A stretch of 64,000 bases of DNA from Synechococcus sp. M16.1 (GTDB lineage: Bacteria > Cyanobacteriota > Cyanobacteriia > PCC-6307 > Cyanobiaceae), in assembly GCF_014279895.1 (NCBI RefSeq), contig NZ_CP047954.1, forward strand, positions 2,046,001 to 2,110,000, written 5' to 3'. Below, one piece after another: positions 16,459 through 24,446 of this stretch (within the stretch, counting starts at the first letter, position 1; each line of letters opens with the position of its first letter). A program made the translations under genes and the position numbers. A model generated the notes under the pieces. The model was given only the letters and a program-made list of their open reading frames with translations. It searched no databases and was not told where the DNA came from.

Positions 16459-17692
16459 GCCCTACGGACGCGAAGGGCTACCTCTGGAAGAGGCACGTCG
16501 ACGGGTTCTTGCGGCGCTTCAGCCGATCACAGCCAGCAACACAGTGCCGCTGCAGCAGGCCCTCAGCAGGGTGAGCGCTGCGGATGTGCTGGCCAGCGCG
16601 GCCGTTCCGGGATTCCGGGCTTCGATCATGGACGGCTACGCCCTGGGGCAGAGCCACCAGCCCAAACCTGGGGACACCTGGCAGCTGAAGGGACGCTCCG
16701 CCGCCGGCCAGCCCTTCAACAGAACCCTGGCCAGCGGCGATGCGATCCGCATCCTCACCGGCGCTCCACTGCCGGACGGTGCCGGCTGGGTGCTGCCCCA
16801 GGAGCTGATCAGCGTGGACGGCACCAGCGTCCAGCTGGTGAAAGAGGCGTCGGATCGTCCCTGGATTCGCCCCGAGGATGAGGAATGCCGAGCGGGGGAC
16901 CTGCTGCTGGCAGCTGGAGAGCGCCTCGGTGCCGCCGATCTCGCACGCCTCGCCGGCTGCGGCATCGCCGACCTAACCGTTGCGCAGCAACCCCGCATCG
17001 GGCTGCTGATCAGCGGGGACGAGCTGGTGCCACCCGGAACAGCGCGGCAACCCGGTGCCATCTGGGAGAGCAACGGCACGCTTCTGGAGACGATGCTCCG
17101 GGCCCTCGGGCAATCGGTGACCCAGCGACGGGTGGTGGCCGATCAACCCGACGCCCTGCGCCAGGCCCTGCTGGATCTGGCCCATGACTGCGACGTGGTG
17201 GTGAGCACCGGCGGCGTCTCCGCTGGCGACACCGATTGGATCCGACCACTGGTGGCGGAGCTGGGTGCCGTGGACTTCTGGAAACTGTTCCTACGCCCGG
17301 GGCGCCCCTTCGCCTTCGGCAGCATCGGTGAGGGCGTGCCGTTTTTCGGACTGCCGGGCAATCCCGTAGCAGCGGCGGTCACCGCCCTGCAACTGCTCTG
17401 GCCCGCCCTGCAGGTTCTGGAGGGCCAGAGCGAACCGGAACTGTTCCCCCGGGTGATGGTGGAACTGGCCGACCCGTTGTCCCGCCGACCGGGACGGCCG
17501 GAATTGGCTCGGGCCCGCCTCGACACCAACGCCGCAGGAACGCTGCTGGCACGGGTGGATGGCTCGCAGGCCTCGTCCAGGATCGGTTCCCTGCAACAGG
17601 CCGATCTGCTGCTGGAACTGCCAGCGGAAGCCGGCCCGCTCGAAAGCGGCACCCGTCTCTGGGCCCAGGTGATTCGTCAGCGGATTTTCTGA
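16442..17692 (+). CDS. moeA: Molybdopterin molybdenumtransferase
   Basis: 416 aa, GTG start at 16442 inside moaC. Blocks typical of Moe[48 protein letters not shown], a second domain with [27 protein letters not shown] and [18 protein letters not shown]. It inserts molybdate into adenylylated molybdopterin. The 3' end overlaps the convergent DUF3598-like gene by 16 bases. Confidence 0.95.
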   Translation: MSGNAEPYGREGLPLEEARRRVLAALQPITASNTVPLQQALSRVSAADVLASAAVPGFRASIMDGYALGQSHQPKPGDTWQLKGRSAAGQPFNRTLASGDAIRILTGAPLPDGAGWVLPQELISVDGTSVQLVKEASDRPWIRPEDEECRAGDLLLAAGERLGAADLARLAGCGIADLTVAQQPRIGLLISGDELVPPGTARQPGAIWESNGTLLETMLRALGQSVTQRRVVADQPDALRQALLDLAHDCDVVVSTGGVSAGDTDWIRPLVAELGAVDFWKLFLRPGRPFAFGSIGEGVPFFGLPGNPVAAAVTALQLLWPALQVLEGQSEPELFPRVMVELADPLSRRPGRPELARARLDTNAAGTLLARVDGSQASSRIGSLQQADLLLELPAEAGPLESGTRLWAQVIRQRIF

Positions 17693-18486
17693 GCCGGATC
17701 AGGCTGAAACCAGCGGCGCTCCCAGGCCATGAGCTGGCCGGATGAATCGAAATGGATGCTGATCTGCTGAAACAGGGCAACGCCGAGACGGCCACCGATC
17801 TCGAGGCTGAAGGGCGCACTGGGGAGCTCACTGGGCACCGAAAACACCAAGCCGTCGGGCATCACCGCTGAGCAGTCGTTATGCAACAGCTGGCTTGGAT
17901 CGAACACCAGCGGAGCGGCGTCCTCCACCTGGCCGTTCACCCCCGCCTGCGGCTTGAGCATCTGCCGCTCGCCACTCCATCCCTGCACCGGCGCCAGCAA
18001 GGCCTCGGGTGTCCCGCATGCGGGACGGTCGGGTTCGGGATCGGTGCCGTTCATGCAACGGAAACCCACCGCCCCAACACGCTGCAAACGCCAGCAGCCG
18101 TCAAGCGGTTCCCAGAGCAGCACCAGCATCGAGCGGGAGCGACCGCAGAACAGGTTGATCTCATGGCCGAAGCGGGGACGCTCGGCATCCAACCCCCGGC
18201 TGGACTGACCGCCCGCCCCGGGGAACTGCCAGCAGCCTCCGCCGGCGTTGTAGGTGGCCCGGCTGATGGGATAGGTGGCCTTACCCCCGGGGGCAAAGGC
18301 CAGACCCGATCCATCCCACACCCCGTGGTCGTCATCGGAAAAGGAAATCGCGTAGGTCGTGGGGTCGATCCGACGGGTCGGATGCTGCAGATCCAGCCGA
18401 CCGCTGCCGTCCCGCTCAAACCAAGAACCACACCCCTGCCAATGGCCCGCGAAATTGCGGCGGTTGAGGGTCCATTGATCAGTCAT
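17677..18486 (-). CDS. DUF3598-like conserved cyanobacterial protein
   Basis: 269 aa. The N-terminal NFAGHWQGCGSWFERDGSG and the WEPLDGCWRLQRVGAVGFRC region suggest two beta-barrel-like, lipocalin-type halves. This matches my memory of the cyanobacterial DUF3598 family, relatives of CpcT/CpeS-like folds. No enzymatic residues can be assigned. It is convergent with moeA (16-base overlap) and divergent from the sugar-epimerase-like gene, 59 bases away. A role in nitrogen assimilation is not shown; it may simply be a neighbour. Confidence 0.6.
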   Translation of the reverse strand: MTDQWTLNRRNFAGHWQGCGSWFERDGSGRLDLQHPTRRIDPTTYAISFSDDDHGVWDGSGLAFAPGGKATYPISRATYNAGGGCWQFPGAGGQSSRGLDAERPRFGHEINLFCGRSRSMLVLLWEPLDGCWRLQRVGAVGFRCMNGTDPEPDRPACGTPEALLAPVQGWSGERQMLKPQAGVNGQVEDAAPLVFDPSQLLHNDCSAVMPDGLVFSVPSELPSAPFSLEIGGRLGVALFQQISIHFDSSGQLMAWERRWFQPDPAQKIR

Positions 18487-18545
18487 GTCCGTGACGGCAT
18501 GGAACGGTCGATCTCCTTAGGGTCGCCCGAGCAGCCATCCCCGCC

Positions 18546-19409
18546 ATGGACCTGACGATCGTTGGCTGCGGCTACGTGGGGCTCGCTCTGGCGGAGCGGC
18601 TGCAACCAAGACGCCCCCAGCTGAAGCTGACGCTGACCACCACCAGCAGCGAACGGCTGGAGCAACTCCGCCCCCTCGCTGATCGGGTGGAGCTCTGCGA
18701 CGCCACAGACCCCGTGCAATTGCGGAACGCCCTGCGGCAGAGCAGCAGCGCCGTGTTCTGCCTCGGGCCAAAGGGAGATCGCCAGGTGGATGCCAACGGC
18801 TACCGCCGCACCTTCGTCGACAGCTTCCATTGCCTGACGTCGCTGTTGCCACAACTGCCGAAACTGCGGCAGATCGTCTACACGGGCAGTTGCTCGGTGT
18901 ACGGCGATGCCGCGGGGGACTGGGTGGATGAACAAACGCCACCCGCGCCAGGCCGCGGCCATGGCGATGTTCTGCTGGAAAGCGAACAACTGCTCAGCGG
19001 CATCACCGGCCGGCGAGTGTGCATCCTGCGCCTCGGGGCGCTCTATGGCCCTGGCCGCGATCTCGACCGACGCCTGCGCGGGCTCGCCGGACTGGAACGC
19101 CCTGGCAGCGGCTCTACCTACAGCAACTGGCTGCATGTGGCGGATGCTGCCGGTGCCCTGGAAGCAGCTCTCGATGCTGAATGGGCAGGCCTGGTGAATG
19201 TGGTCAACGACGAACCGATTCGGCTGCGGGACCTGGTGGGGCGCAGCCTGCAGCGCCAGGGCCTGGCCCCGGTGCGCTGGCTTGGGCAGGACGAACCGGG
19301 CTCAGGGGGCCGACGGATCCGCAACAACCGGCTCAAACAGCTGGGCTACCAGCTGCAGCACCCACGCCTTGATCAGAGTGGCGTGTTGGCGTCCAGCCAG
19401 GTGCCCTGA
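18546..19409 (+). CDS. NAD(P)-binding epimerase/dehydratase-like protein
   Basis: 287 aa. Start MDLTIVGCGYVGLALAERL carries the GxGxxG dinucleotide site. VYTGSCSVYG is the Ser strand of extended SDRs. The usual YxxxK is not evident (LLESEQLL sits in that place), so catalysis may be absent or altered. RRVCILRLGALYGPGRD follows. It resembles the YeeZ-type atypical SDRs. No substrate is clear. The 3' end overlaps moaE on the other strand by 37 bases. Confidence 0.78.
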   Translation: MDLTIVGCGYVGLALAERLQPRRPQLKLTLTTTSSERLEQLRPLADRVELCDATDPVQLRNALRQSSSAVFCLGPKGDRQVDANGYRRTFVDSFHCLTSLLPQLPKLRQIVYTGSCSVYGDAAGDWVDEQTPPAPGRGHGDVLLESEQLLSGITGRRVCILRLGALYGPGRDLDRRLRGLAGLERPGSGSTYSNWLHVADAAGALEAALDAEWAGLVNVVNDEPIRLRDLVGRSLQRQGLAPVRWLGQDEPGSGGRRIRNNRLKQLGYQLQHPRLDQSGVLASSQVP

Positions 19410-19801
19410 CCAGCGCACCACTCCCGCTTCCAGAACGGGGCCTGGTGCTTGAGTTGCTCCAACAAGGCGGCCGAGCAGCGCTGCGCCGCCCCACGACGAT
19501 CGGCCTGCACCGCCACCAGCACGATCGGCTCACCGGGGGCGAGCTTGCCCACCCGATGCAGCACCAGAATCGGCCCCGTCCGGTGCTCCTGCTGCAGGCG
19601 CTGCGCCATGGCCGTGATCTGACGTTCGCAAAGGCCGGGGAAGTGCTCCAGCTCAAGTGCCTCCAGAGGCCGGCCATCCATCGTGGAGGGACGCACCCGA
19701 CCCATGAAGATCGCCGCGGCCGCGGCATCCCCGCTCCAAAGCGCCAGTTGCTGCCAAGGATCAAAGGGATCCGGGCACACCTCCACACGGCAATCGGTCA
19801 C
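19373..19801 (-). CDS. moaE: Molybdopterin synthase large subunit
   Basis: 142 aa, GTG start at 19801, three bases after the moaD stop. AAIFMGRVRP near the start, LELEHFPG, and RVGKLAPGEPIVLVAV (MoaE: HRVGxLxxGExxVxVAV) are the family core. The C-terminal FWKREW supplies the conserved active-site Lys. With MoaD it transfers two sulfurs to the cyclic precursor to make molybdopterin. Its 3' end runs 37 bases into the convergent epimerase-like gene. Confidence 0.94.
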   Translation of the reverse strand: MTDCRVEVCPDPFDPWQQLALWSGDAAAAAIFMGRVRPSTMDGRPLEALELEHFPGLCERQITAMAQRLQQEHRTGPILVLHRVGKLAPGEPIVLVAVQADRRGAAQRCSAALLEQLKHQAPFWKREWCAGQGTWLDANTPL

Positions 19802-19804
19802 GCT

Positions 19805-20041
19805 TCACCCCCCCGTGAACGGTGGAAGAAAGGCAAGCTCATCACCGGCCTGCAACGGCTGATCGGCACCGACCAACTCCTGGTTCACCGCAATTCTGAT
19901 GCCCTCCAGCGGACCAAGATCCAACTGATTCCAGACCTCACGAGCCGTCGAGACGCCTGGTGTGAAGGGAAGGGAACGATCGGCCCAACCGGCGCGTTCT
20001 CGCAGGGAAGCGAACAGCAGCACCTTCAGCACCACGTCCAT
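19805..20041 (-). CDS. moaD: Molybdopterin synthase sulfur carrier subunit
   Basis: 78 aa from ATG at 20041 (MDVVLKVLLFASLRERAG), ending FLPPFTGG. The C-terminal Gly-Gly and ubiquitin-like length identify MoaD, which carries a thiocarboxylate to MoaE. The reading frame continues open to 20524, but only this part is coding; upstream is the antisense of moaB. It is divergent from moaB with 45 bases between the starts. No moeB, needed to activate the tail, lies in this window. Confidence 0.94.
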   Translation of the reverse strand: MDVVLKVLLFASLRERAGWADRSLPFTPGVSTAREVWNQLDLGPLEGIRIAVNQELVGADQPLQAGDELAFLPPFTGG

Positions 20042-20086
20042 GGCAGCTGGAGTGGTTCTAGCGTCCGAGGGCTCCGCCGCTGTGCC

Positions 20087-20584
20087 ATGGGCCTCTCCAT
20101 CGCCCTGCTCACCATCTCCGACACACGCACCCTGGCGGACGACAGCAGCGGAGATCAGCTGCAGCGCAGCCTTGAAGACGCGGGGCATCGCCTTCAGGAG
20201 CGACAACTCTGCCCGGATGATCGCTATCAAATCCGCCGTGAACTGAGCCGCTGGATCGCCGATCCTGCGGTTGATGTGGTGATCACCAGCGGCGGAACCG
20301 GGCTCACCGGCCGCGATGGCACCCCCGAAGCGGTGGCACCGCTGCTGGACAAAACCATCGAAGGATTCGGTGAACTGTTCCGTGTGCTCTCCTTCGAGAG
20401 CATTGGCACCAGCACCCTGCAAAGCCGCTGCCTTGCCGGCGTGGCCAACGGCACATTCGTGTTTGTACTGCCGGGATCTCTGGATGCGGTGACCACCGCT
20501 TGGAACCGGCTCATCCGGGCTCAACTCGATGCCGACACCCGACCGTGCAACCTGGCCCAGCTCAGGACTCGGTTGAAGGAATAG
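20087..20584 (+). CDS. moaB: Molybdopterin adenylyltransferase / MoaB-Mog family
   Basis: 165 aa from ATG at 20087 (MGLSIALLTISDTR). VITSGGTGLTGRDGTPEAVAPLLDK is the molybdopterin-binding block, followed by FRVLSFESIGTSTLQSRC and VFVLPGSLDAV. Family members adenylylate molybdopterin before MoeA inserts Mo; whether this copy is active cannot be told from sequence. The upstream part of the open frame (19445-20086) is the shadow of moaE and moaD. It is convergent with cobA, with 21 bases between the ends. Confidence 0.93.
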   Translation: MGLSIALLTISDTRTLADDSSGDQLQRSLEDAGHRLQERQLCPDDRYQIRRELSRWIADPAVDVVITSGGTGLTGRDGTPEAVAPLLDKTIEGFGELFRVLSFESIGTSTLQSRCLAGVANGTFVFVLPGSLDAVTTAWNRLIRAQLDADTRPCNLAQLRTRLKE

Positions 20585-20605
20585 AGCGGAATCGAGCGGA
20601 GCAGT

Positions 20606-21394
20606 TCAGAACGGAATCGGCATCGTGACCGCTGCCGGTGTGGGCATGCAGGCTTCAACCTGCTGATCAATCACCTCACCCACCACAACGATCGAGGGTG
20701 ACTTGAAGGCTTCGGCTCGGCATTGATCGGCAACGTCTACCAGCGTGGCTTTGAGGCAGCGTTGCCCCGCCACCGTGCCCTGCTGGATCACCGCTACTGG
20801 GGTTGTCACGGCCAAACCCCCCGCCATCAGCTCCTCTGCGATCCGAGGCAGGTTGTGCAGCCCCATGTAGATCACCAATCCGTCACTGGCCGCAGCCAGG
20901 GCACGCCAATCCACGGAAGGACGGCGCTTGTCGATTTCCTCGTGACCGGTGACGAAGGTCACCGATGACCCCGCCCGCCGGTGGGTGACGGGAATTCCGG
21001 CGTAGGCCGGGGCGGCAATGCCAGCGGTGACACCAGGCACCACCTGAACAGGAATGTTCCGCTCCGCCAGGTAAGCAGCTTCTTCCCCTCCACGACCAAA
21101 CAGGAAGGGATCACCCCCCTTCAGGCGCACCACGGTGCTGTGCTTCTGGGCCATTTCAACCAGCACGGCATTGGTGCTGGGTTGGGGCACCGAATGATGT
21201 CCGCGACGCTTGCCGACAAAACGGCGTTCGCAGGTTGCCGGCACAAGATCCAGCACTTCCTCGGGCACCAGCGAGTCGTACACCAGGGCATCGCACTTGC
21301 TCAGCAGCCGATGCGCCTTCAGCGTGAGCAACTCAGGATCGCCGGGACCGGCTCCCACCAGATAAACGGTTCCGGTTTGTTCAGCGGTGGTCAC
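20606..21394 (-). CDS. cobA: Uroporphyrinogen-III C-methyltransferase
   Basis: 262 aa, GTG start at 21394. VYLVGAGPGDPELLTLKA at the start and VVRLKGGDPFLFGRGGEE are the SAM-dependent tetrapyrrole methylase signatures of SUMT. GIPVTHRRAGSSVTFVTGHE and VIYMGL follow. It methylates uroporphyrinogen III at C2 and C7 to precorrin-2, the branch to siroheme (used by NirA) and cobalamin. The start overlaps the stop of the chelatase-like gene (GTGA), so the two are coupled. Confidence 0.95.
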   Translation of the reverse strand: MTTAEQTGTVYLVGAGPGDPELLTLKAHRLLSKCDALVYDSLVPEEVLDLVPATCERRFVGKRRGHHSVPQPSTNAVLVEMAQKHSTVVRLKGGDPFLFGRGGEEAAYLAERNIPVQVVPGVTAGIAAPAYAGIPVTHRRAGSSVTFVTGHEEIDKRRPSVDWRALAAASDGLVIYMGLHNLPRIAEELMAGGLAVTTPVAVIQQGTVAGQRCLKATLVDVADQCRAEAFKSPSIVVVGEVIDQQVEACMPTPAAVTMPIPF

Positions 21395-22053
21395 GGCAGA
21401 GAAACAAGCAGATCGATCAAGGCCTGACGGGTGGGGGAATGCTCCAGCAGAGGAGGTAATCCACCAGCTTCGCTCAACGCATCCGTCATGCGGTTTGGAG
21501 CGAGGGTTAATGGAAGTGGCCTGGCCCTGGGGTGGCGCTGCTGGAACTCGGGCCAGGCATCAAAGGGAACCAACGGCAAAGCAAGGCGAGACGCCAGCAT
21601 CGCGAGGAAGCGATCCGCCACCCCCGGGCGCAAGGGGTGGTGCACCAGCACGGCATCAGCGCGCTCAGACGACGGAAGTGCTGAGAGCACAGCGTTCCAC
21701 CACGTGGTCCAAGAGCCCAGAAAGGGCAGCAGACGCACACTGGCTCCGGCACCACGAAGCCTGTTGCGAATCGCCGGCACATCCGTGCGAGCGTGCGCCC
21801 CAGGCAGCAGCAGCAACGGAACGATCCAAGAGGATTGGGGAAGCGCGGATACGGGTTGTTCAGCCGTCAGCACCTCCAACTGCACGGGCGCTGAGCGCCG
21901 CTGAGACAGAAGGTCCGGCAGAGAGGCCAAACACTCTGGAACAACACCGCCACTGCGGCCATGCACCACCAGATGCAACCCTTGCCGCCCCCCATCGGAA
22001 GCGTCATTCCGTAGCAATGGCCACGGATTGATGACCATGCCGGCTGATGTCAT
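21391..22053 (-). CDS. CbiX/SirB-like sirohydrochlorin chelatase
   Basis: 220 aa from ATG at 22053 (MTSAGMVINPWPLLRND). LHLVVHGRSGG at about residue 30 matches the LVxxGHGS start of CbiX/SirB chelatases, and VLVHHPLRPG may mark the second half. IVPLLLLPGAHARTDVP resembles the FLxxGxHxxxDIP block, with a metal-site His. It would insert Fe (siroheme) or Co into sirohydrochlorin. The coupling with cobA and the position beside nirA favour siroheme. The longer frame up to 22413 is the shadow of the repeat-protein gene. Divergence from well-known SirB leaves some doubt. Confidence 0.75.
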   Translation of the reverse strand: MTSAGMVINPWPLLRNDASDGGRQGLHLVVHGRSGGVVPECLASLPDLLSQRRSAPVQLEVLTAEQPVSALPQSSWIVPLLLLPGAHARTDVPAIRNRLRGAGASVRLLPFLGSWTTWWNAVLSALPSSERADAVLVHHPLRPGVADRFLAMLASRLALPLVPFDAWPEFQQRHPRARPLPLTLAPNRMTDALSEAGGLPPLLEHSPTRQALIDLLVSLP

Positions 22054-22080
22054 CGGGTTGTTGTGAACGTTGGATGAGCC

Positions 22081-22407
22081 ATGGCGCCCCGCCGTCGTTT
22101 TGATCGTGCCCCATTGGACAGCCGCTCCTACCGGGAGCCGCTGGACGGACGGATTGAGCGGTACGACTTCCGAGACGACCGGTACGACGCCCGGGACGAC
22201 CGGTACGACGTCCGAGACGACAGGTACAGCCGGGGATACGACCCCAGGGAGGCTCGTTACGACCGGCATGACCGGTACGACCGAAGCTTCGACCGCCCCA
22301 CCGGACCCTCCGAACTGGACCAAGACTTCGCTGCGATGAAGCGGGTTTGGCAGATGCTCCGGGCCGGAGCGGTGCGCATGGTTGGCGAAATTGGACGCCA
22401 ATACTGA
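22081..22407 (+). CDS. Arg/Asp/Tyr repeat protein of unknown function
   Basis: 108 aa from ATG at 22081. Residues about 27-65 are built of RYD-x-RDD heptads, three of them exact at DNA level (21-bp units). This is a highly charged, aromatic, low-complexity region likely to be disordered. The C-terminal 35 residues, from SELDQDFAAMKRVWQMLR to EIGRQY, look helical and amphipathic. No family recognised. It lies 27 bases from the divergent chelatase start and about 260 bases before nirA. A role cannot be assigned; nucleic-acid binding or condensate behaviour would be speculation from composition. Confidence 0.65.
   Translation: MAPRRRFDRAPLDSRSYREPLDGRIERYDFRDDRYDARDDRYDVRDDRYSRGYDPREARYDRHDRYDRSFDRPTGPSELDQDFAAMKRVWQMLRAGAVRMVGEIGRQY
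22159..22221 (+). repeat. Three tandem 21-bp units coding RYDxRDD
   Basis: Units begin CGGTACGAC at 22159, 22180 and 22201 and end GACGAC, differing at only a few bases. They code RYDFRDD, RYDARDD, RYDVRDD. Degenerate further units continue to about 22275. Confidence 0.9.
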
Positions 22408-22452
22408 GGCCAAAGCAGGTTGCCTTTTACGGCCTCACGGGAACCACCAGAT

Positions 22453-22466
22453 GTAGCCGGCATTAC
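22453..22466 (+). promoter_or_regulatory. NtcA binding site of the nirA promoter
   Basis: GTAGCCGGCATTAC is an exact GTA-N8-TAC, extended to TGTA...TACA on both sides. It lies about 200 bases before the nirA ATG. nirA is a classical NtcA target. The -10 at the expected spacing is weak (GATTGAT near 22491), so the transcript start is not fixed. Confidence 0.7.
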
Positions 22467-22562
22467 AAATCAGGCAGAACAAACCCCTGGGATTGATCAA
22501 CACCAAAAGTGTTTTCTTTGTTACGGACCAGGGTCGCCGTCGCAGTGTTTATTCAGTCAACC

Positions 22563-22590
22563 CAACGCTCCCCTTCGTTTTGAAGCGTTG
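22563..22590 (+). other. Hairpin in nirA leader (shared TTC-NTTTT-GAA core)
   Basis: CAACGC (22563-22568) pairs with GCGTTG (22585-22590). Bulge TCCCC, inner TTC/GAA and loop GTTTT lie between. It is 74 bases before the nirA ATG, inside the likely leader. The outer helix differs completely in sequence from the nrtP hairpin while pairing is kept. Confidence 0.5.
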
Positions 22591-22664
22591 CCGGTCTTCG
22601 GGCCATCTCGATTGATTCGCGCCTCGTCTTTGAGCAATCAATCCGCCCAATCGTTATTCGACTT

Positions 22665-24206
22665 ATGACCATTAGCTCTCCCTCCAGGCCTTACCTGGAT
22701 GGCAAGAAGCTCAACAAGATCGAGCAGAACAAGGCGGCCAAAGATGGCCTGTTGGTCGGCAGCGAGATTGAAAAATTCGCCGAGCTTGGCTGGGAGCAGG
22801 TGGATGAAACCGACCTTCAGTTGCGTTTGAAGTGGTACGGCATGTTCTGGCGTCCGAAAACGCCAGGCAAATTCATGTTGCGCCTGCGGGTTCCAAATGG
22901 CGTGCTGACGGCCGATCAGCTGCGAGTGGTTGGTTCCATCGTTGAGCGCTACGGCGAAAACGGCAGCTGCGACATCACCACCCGTCAGAACCTGCAATTG
23001 CGTGGTGTCCTGCTGGGCGACCTGCCGGAAATCCTCAAGCGGCTGAAGGAAGCCGGCCTCAGCACAATCCAATCCGGCTTCGACAACCCCCGCAACGTCA
23101 CCGGCAACCCCATCGCCGGCATTGATCCCAACGAGATCGTCGACACGCGGCCTTACACCACCGAGCTTCAGAACTTCCTCACCAACAACTGCCAGGGCAA
23201 CCCGGAGTATTCGAACCTGCCCCGCAAGTGGAACACCGCCGTTGCCGGTGCAAAGGACAATTTCCTGCTCCACAACGACATCGTTTTCCACCCCGTGGAA
23301 CGGGATGGGGTGATGGGATTTGGCGTCTGGATCGGCGGTGTTCTGTCATCGCAAATGAACGCCTATGCCGTTCCCCTCAACGCCTGGGTGAAGCCAGAGG
23401 AAATCTGCAAGATGACCGATGCCGTGATCCGGCTCTGGCGTGACAACGGTGAGCGCGACAAGCGCCCCAAAGGCCGCTTCCGGCTCTACCTGGATCAAGT
23501 GGGTCATGACGTTTTCCGCAGCCAGGTGGAAGAACTCTTCGGTCCGTTGACCCCAGACCCGGGCTCTGTGTTCAACACCACGCCCCGCTCCCACTACGGC
23601 TTCCATCCTCAGAAACAGGAAGGGCTCTCCTACGCCGGACTGCACGTTCCGGTGGGTCGTCTGACCGCTCAGGATCTGCAGGATCTGGCAACCGCAAGCC
23701 TCAACTACGGCAGTGGCGAGGTGCGTCTTACCGAAGATCAGAACGTCATCCTCGTTGGACTTCCCGACGAGAAGCTCGAGGCCCTAAAGGCAGACGCCCT
23801 GGTGCAACGCTTCCCGCTGGAGCCCGGTCACATCTCCGCAGGAACGGTGTCCTGCACCGGCAACACCTACTGCGGTTTCGCCCTCACCAACACCAAAGAC
23901 CAAGCCCTCGAAGCAGCCAAGGAACTCGACCAAGAGCTCAATCTTCCTGAAGAGCTGAAGATCCACTGGACCGGCTGCCCCAACACCTGCGGCCAGGCCT
24001 ACATGGGTGCCATCGGCCTCACCGGCACCAAGGCCAAAAACAGTGAAGGCGTGATGGGAGAGGGCTACACGATGACCATCGGTGGTTCCCAAGGCGCCAA
24101 CCCAAGCATCGGCGAAATCCACCGCAAGGCGATCCCGGCCGATGAGATCAAGACCGCTCTCAAAGAGGTGTTGATCGAAAAGTTCGGGGCCACCCCGAAG
24201 GCGTGA
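22665..24206 (+). CDS. nirA: Ferredoxin-nitrite reductase
   Basis: 513 aa from ATG at 22665 (MTISSPSRPYLDGKKLNKIE). The siroheme/4Fe-4S cysteines are Cys397 and Cys403 (SCTGNTYC), Cys438 and Cys442 (GCPNTC). Earlier blocks MLRLRVPNGVLTADQL, CDITTRQNLQLRG and QSGFDNPRNVTGNP are typical of the sulfite/nitrite reductase fold, here with two ferredoxin-like halves and no added domains. It reduces nitrite to ammonium with six electrons from ferredoxin. Upstream is an exact NtcA box. A small ORF and focA follow on the same strand. Confidence 0.97.
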   Translation: MTISSPSRPYLDGKKLNKIEQNKAAKDGLLVGSEIEKFAELGWEQVDETDLQLRLKWYGMFWRPKTPGKFMLRLRVPNGVLTADQLRVVGSIVERYGENGSCDITTRQNLQLRGVLLGDLPEILKRLKEAGLSTIQSGFDNPRNVTGNPIAGIDPNEIVDTRPYTTELQNFLTNNCQGNPEYSNLPRKWNTAVAGAKDNFLLHNDIVFHPVERDGVMGFGVWIGGVLSSQMNAYAVPLNAWVKPEEICKMTDAVIRLWRDNGERDKRPKGRFRLYLDQVGHDVFRSQVEELFGPLTPDPGSVFNTTPRSHYGFHPQKQEGLSYAGLHVPVGRLTAQDLQDLATASLNYGSGEVRLTEDQNVILVGLPDEKLEALKADALVQRFPLEPGHISAGTVSCTGNTYCGFALTNTKDQALEAAKELDQELNLPEELKIHWTGCPNTCGQAYMGAIGLTGTKAKNSEGVMGEGYTMTIGGSQGANPSIGEIHRKAIPADEIKTALKEVLIEKFGATPKA

Positions 24207-24217
24207 TCGCTGCTTTG

Positions 24218-24246
24218 GCCGTGACGCTTCCTTTTGAAGTCACGGC
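24218..24246 (+). other. Hairpin between nirA and the 44-aa ORF (shared TTC-NTTTT-GAA core)
   Basis: GCCGTGAC (24218-24225) pairs with GTCACGGC (24239-24246), an 8-bp outer helix. Bulge GC, inner TTC/GAA and loop CTTTT lie between. It follows the nirA stop by 11 bases and precedes the 44-aa ORF by 30. There is no T-run, so it is not an ordinary terminator; it could protect the 3' end of nirA mRNA or act in the leader of the next gene. Confidence 0.55.
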
Positions 24247-24276
24247 TCCCCGCATCGACCACTCCCCCTCACCGTC

Positions 24277-24411
24277 ATGGCCAACCGCAACGACGTGTTC
24301 TCTCGTTTCGTCAACTGGCTCAGCGCCAGTGGTCGCGACGGAGCCGCCATCAACCGTCAGGGCGGCAGCCCTGATCTGTTCTCCCGCCTGATGAACCGCA
24401 TCAGCGGTTGA
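24277..24411 (+). CDS. 44-aa small protein between nirA and focA
   Basis: ATG at 24277, TGA at 24411, 70 bases after nirA and 35 before focA. The protein MANRNDVFSRFVNWLSASGR, then DGAAINRQGG, then SPDLFSRLMNRISG contains two similar short helices (DVFSRFVNWLS and DLFSRLMNRIS), each amphipathic with basic residues. No membrane segment. Codon use is like that of its neighbours and the spacing fits an operon gene. No family known to me. It could be a peripheral membrane or partner-binding peptide of the nitrite system. Confidence 0.6.
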   Translation: MANRNDVFSRFVNWLSASGRDGAAINRQGGSPDLFSRLMNRISG

Positions 24412-24446
24412 CATCAAAACCTTCGTCCAACTCTCAATCTCATCTG

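Noticed and set aside
19445-20086. N-terminal extension of the moaB frame
   Set aside because: It is the antisense of moaE and moaD; MoaB similarity starts at the ATG at 20087.
22054-22413. 120-residue N-terminal extension of the chelatase frame
   Set aside because: It is the antisense of the repeat protein; Val/Pro repeats there are translations of the RYDxRDD repeats.
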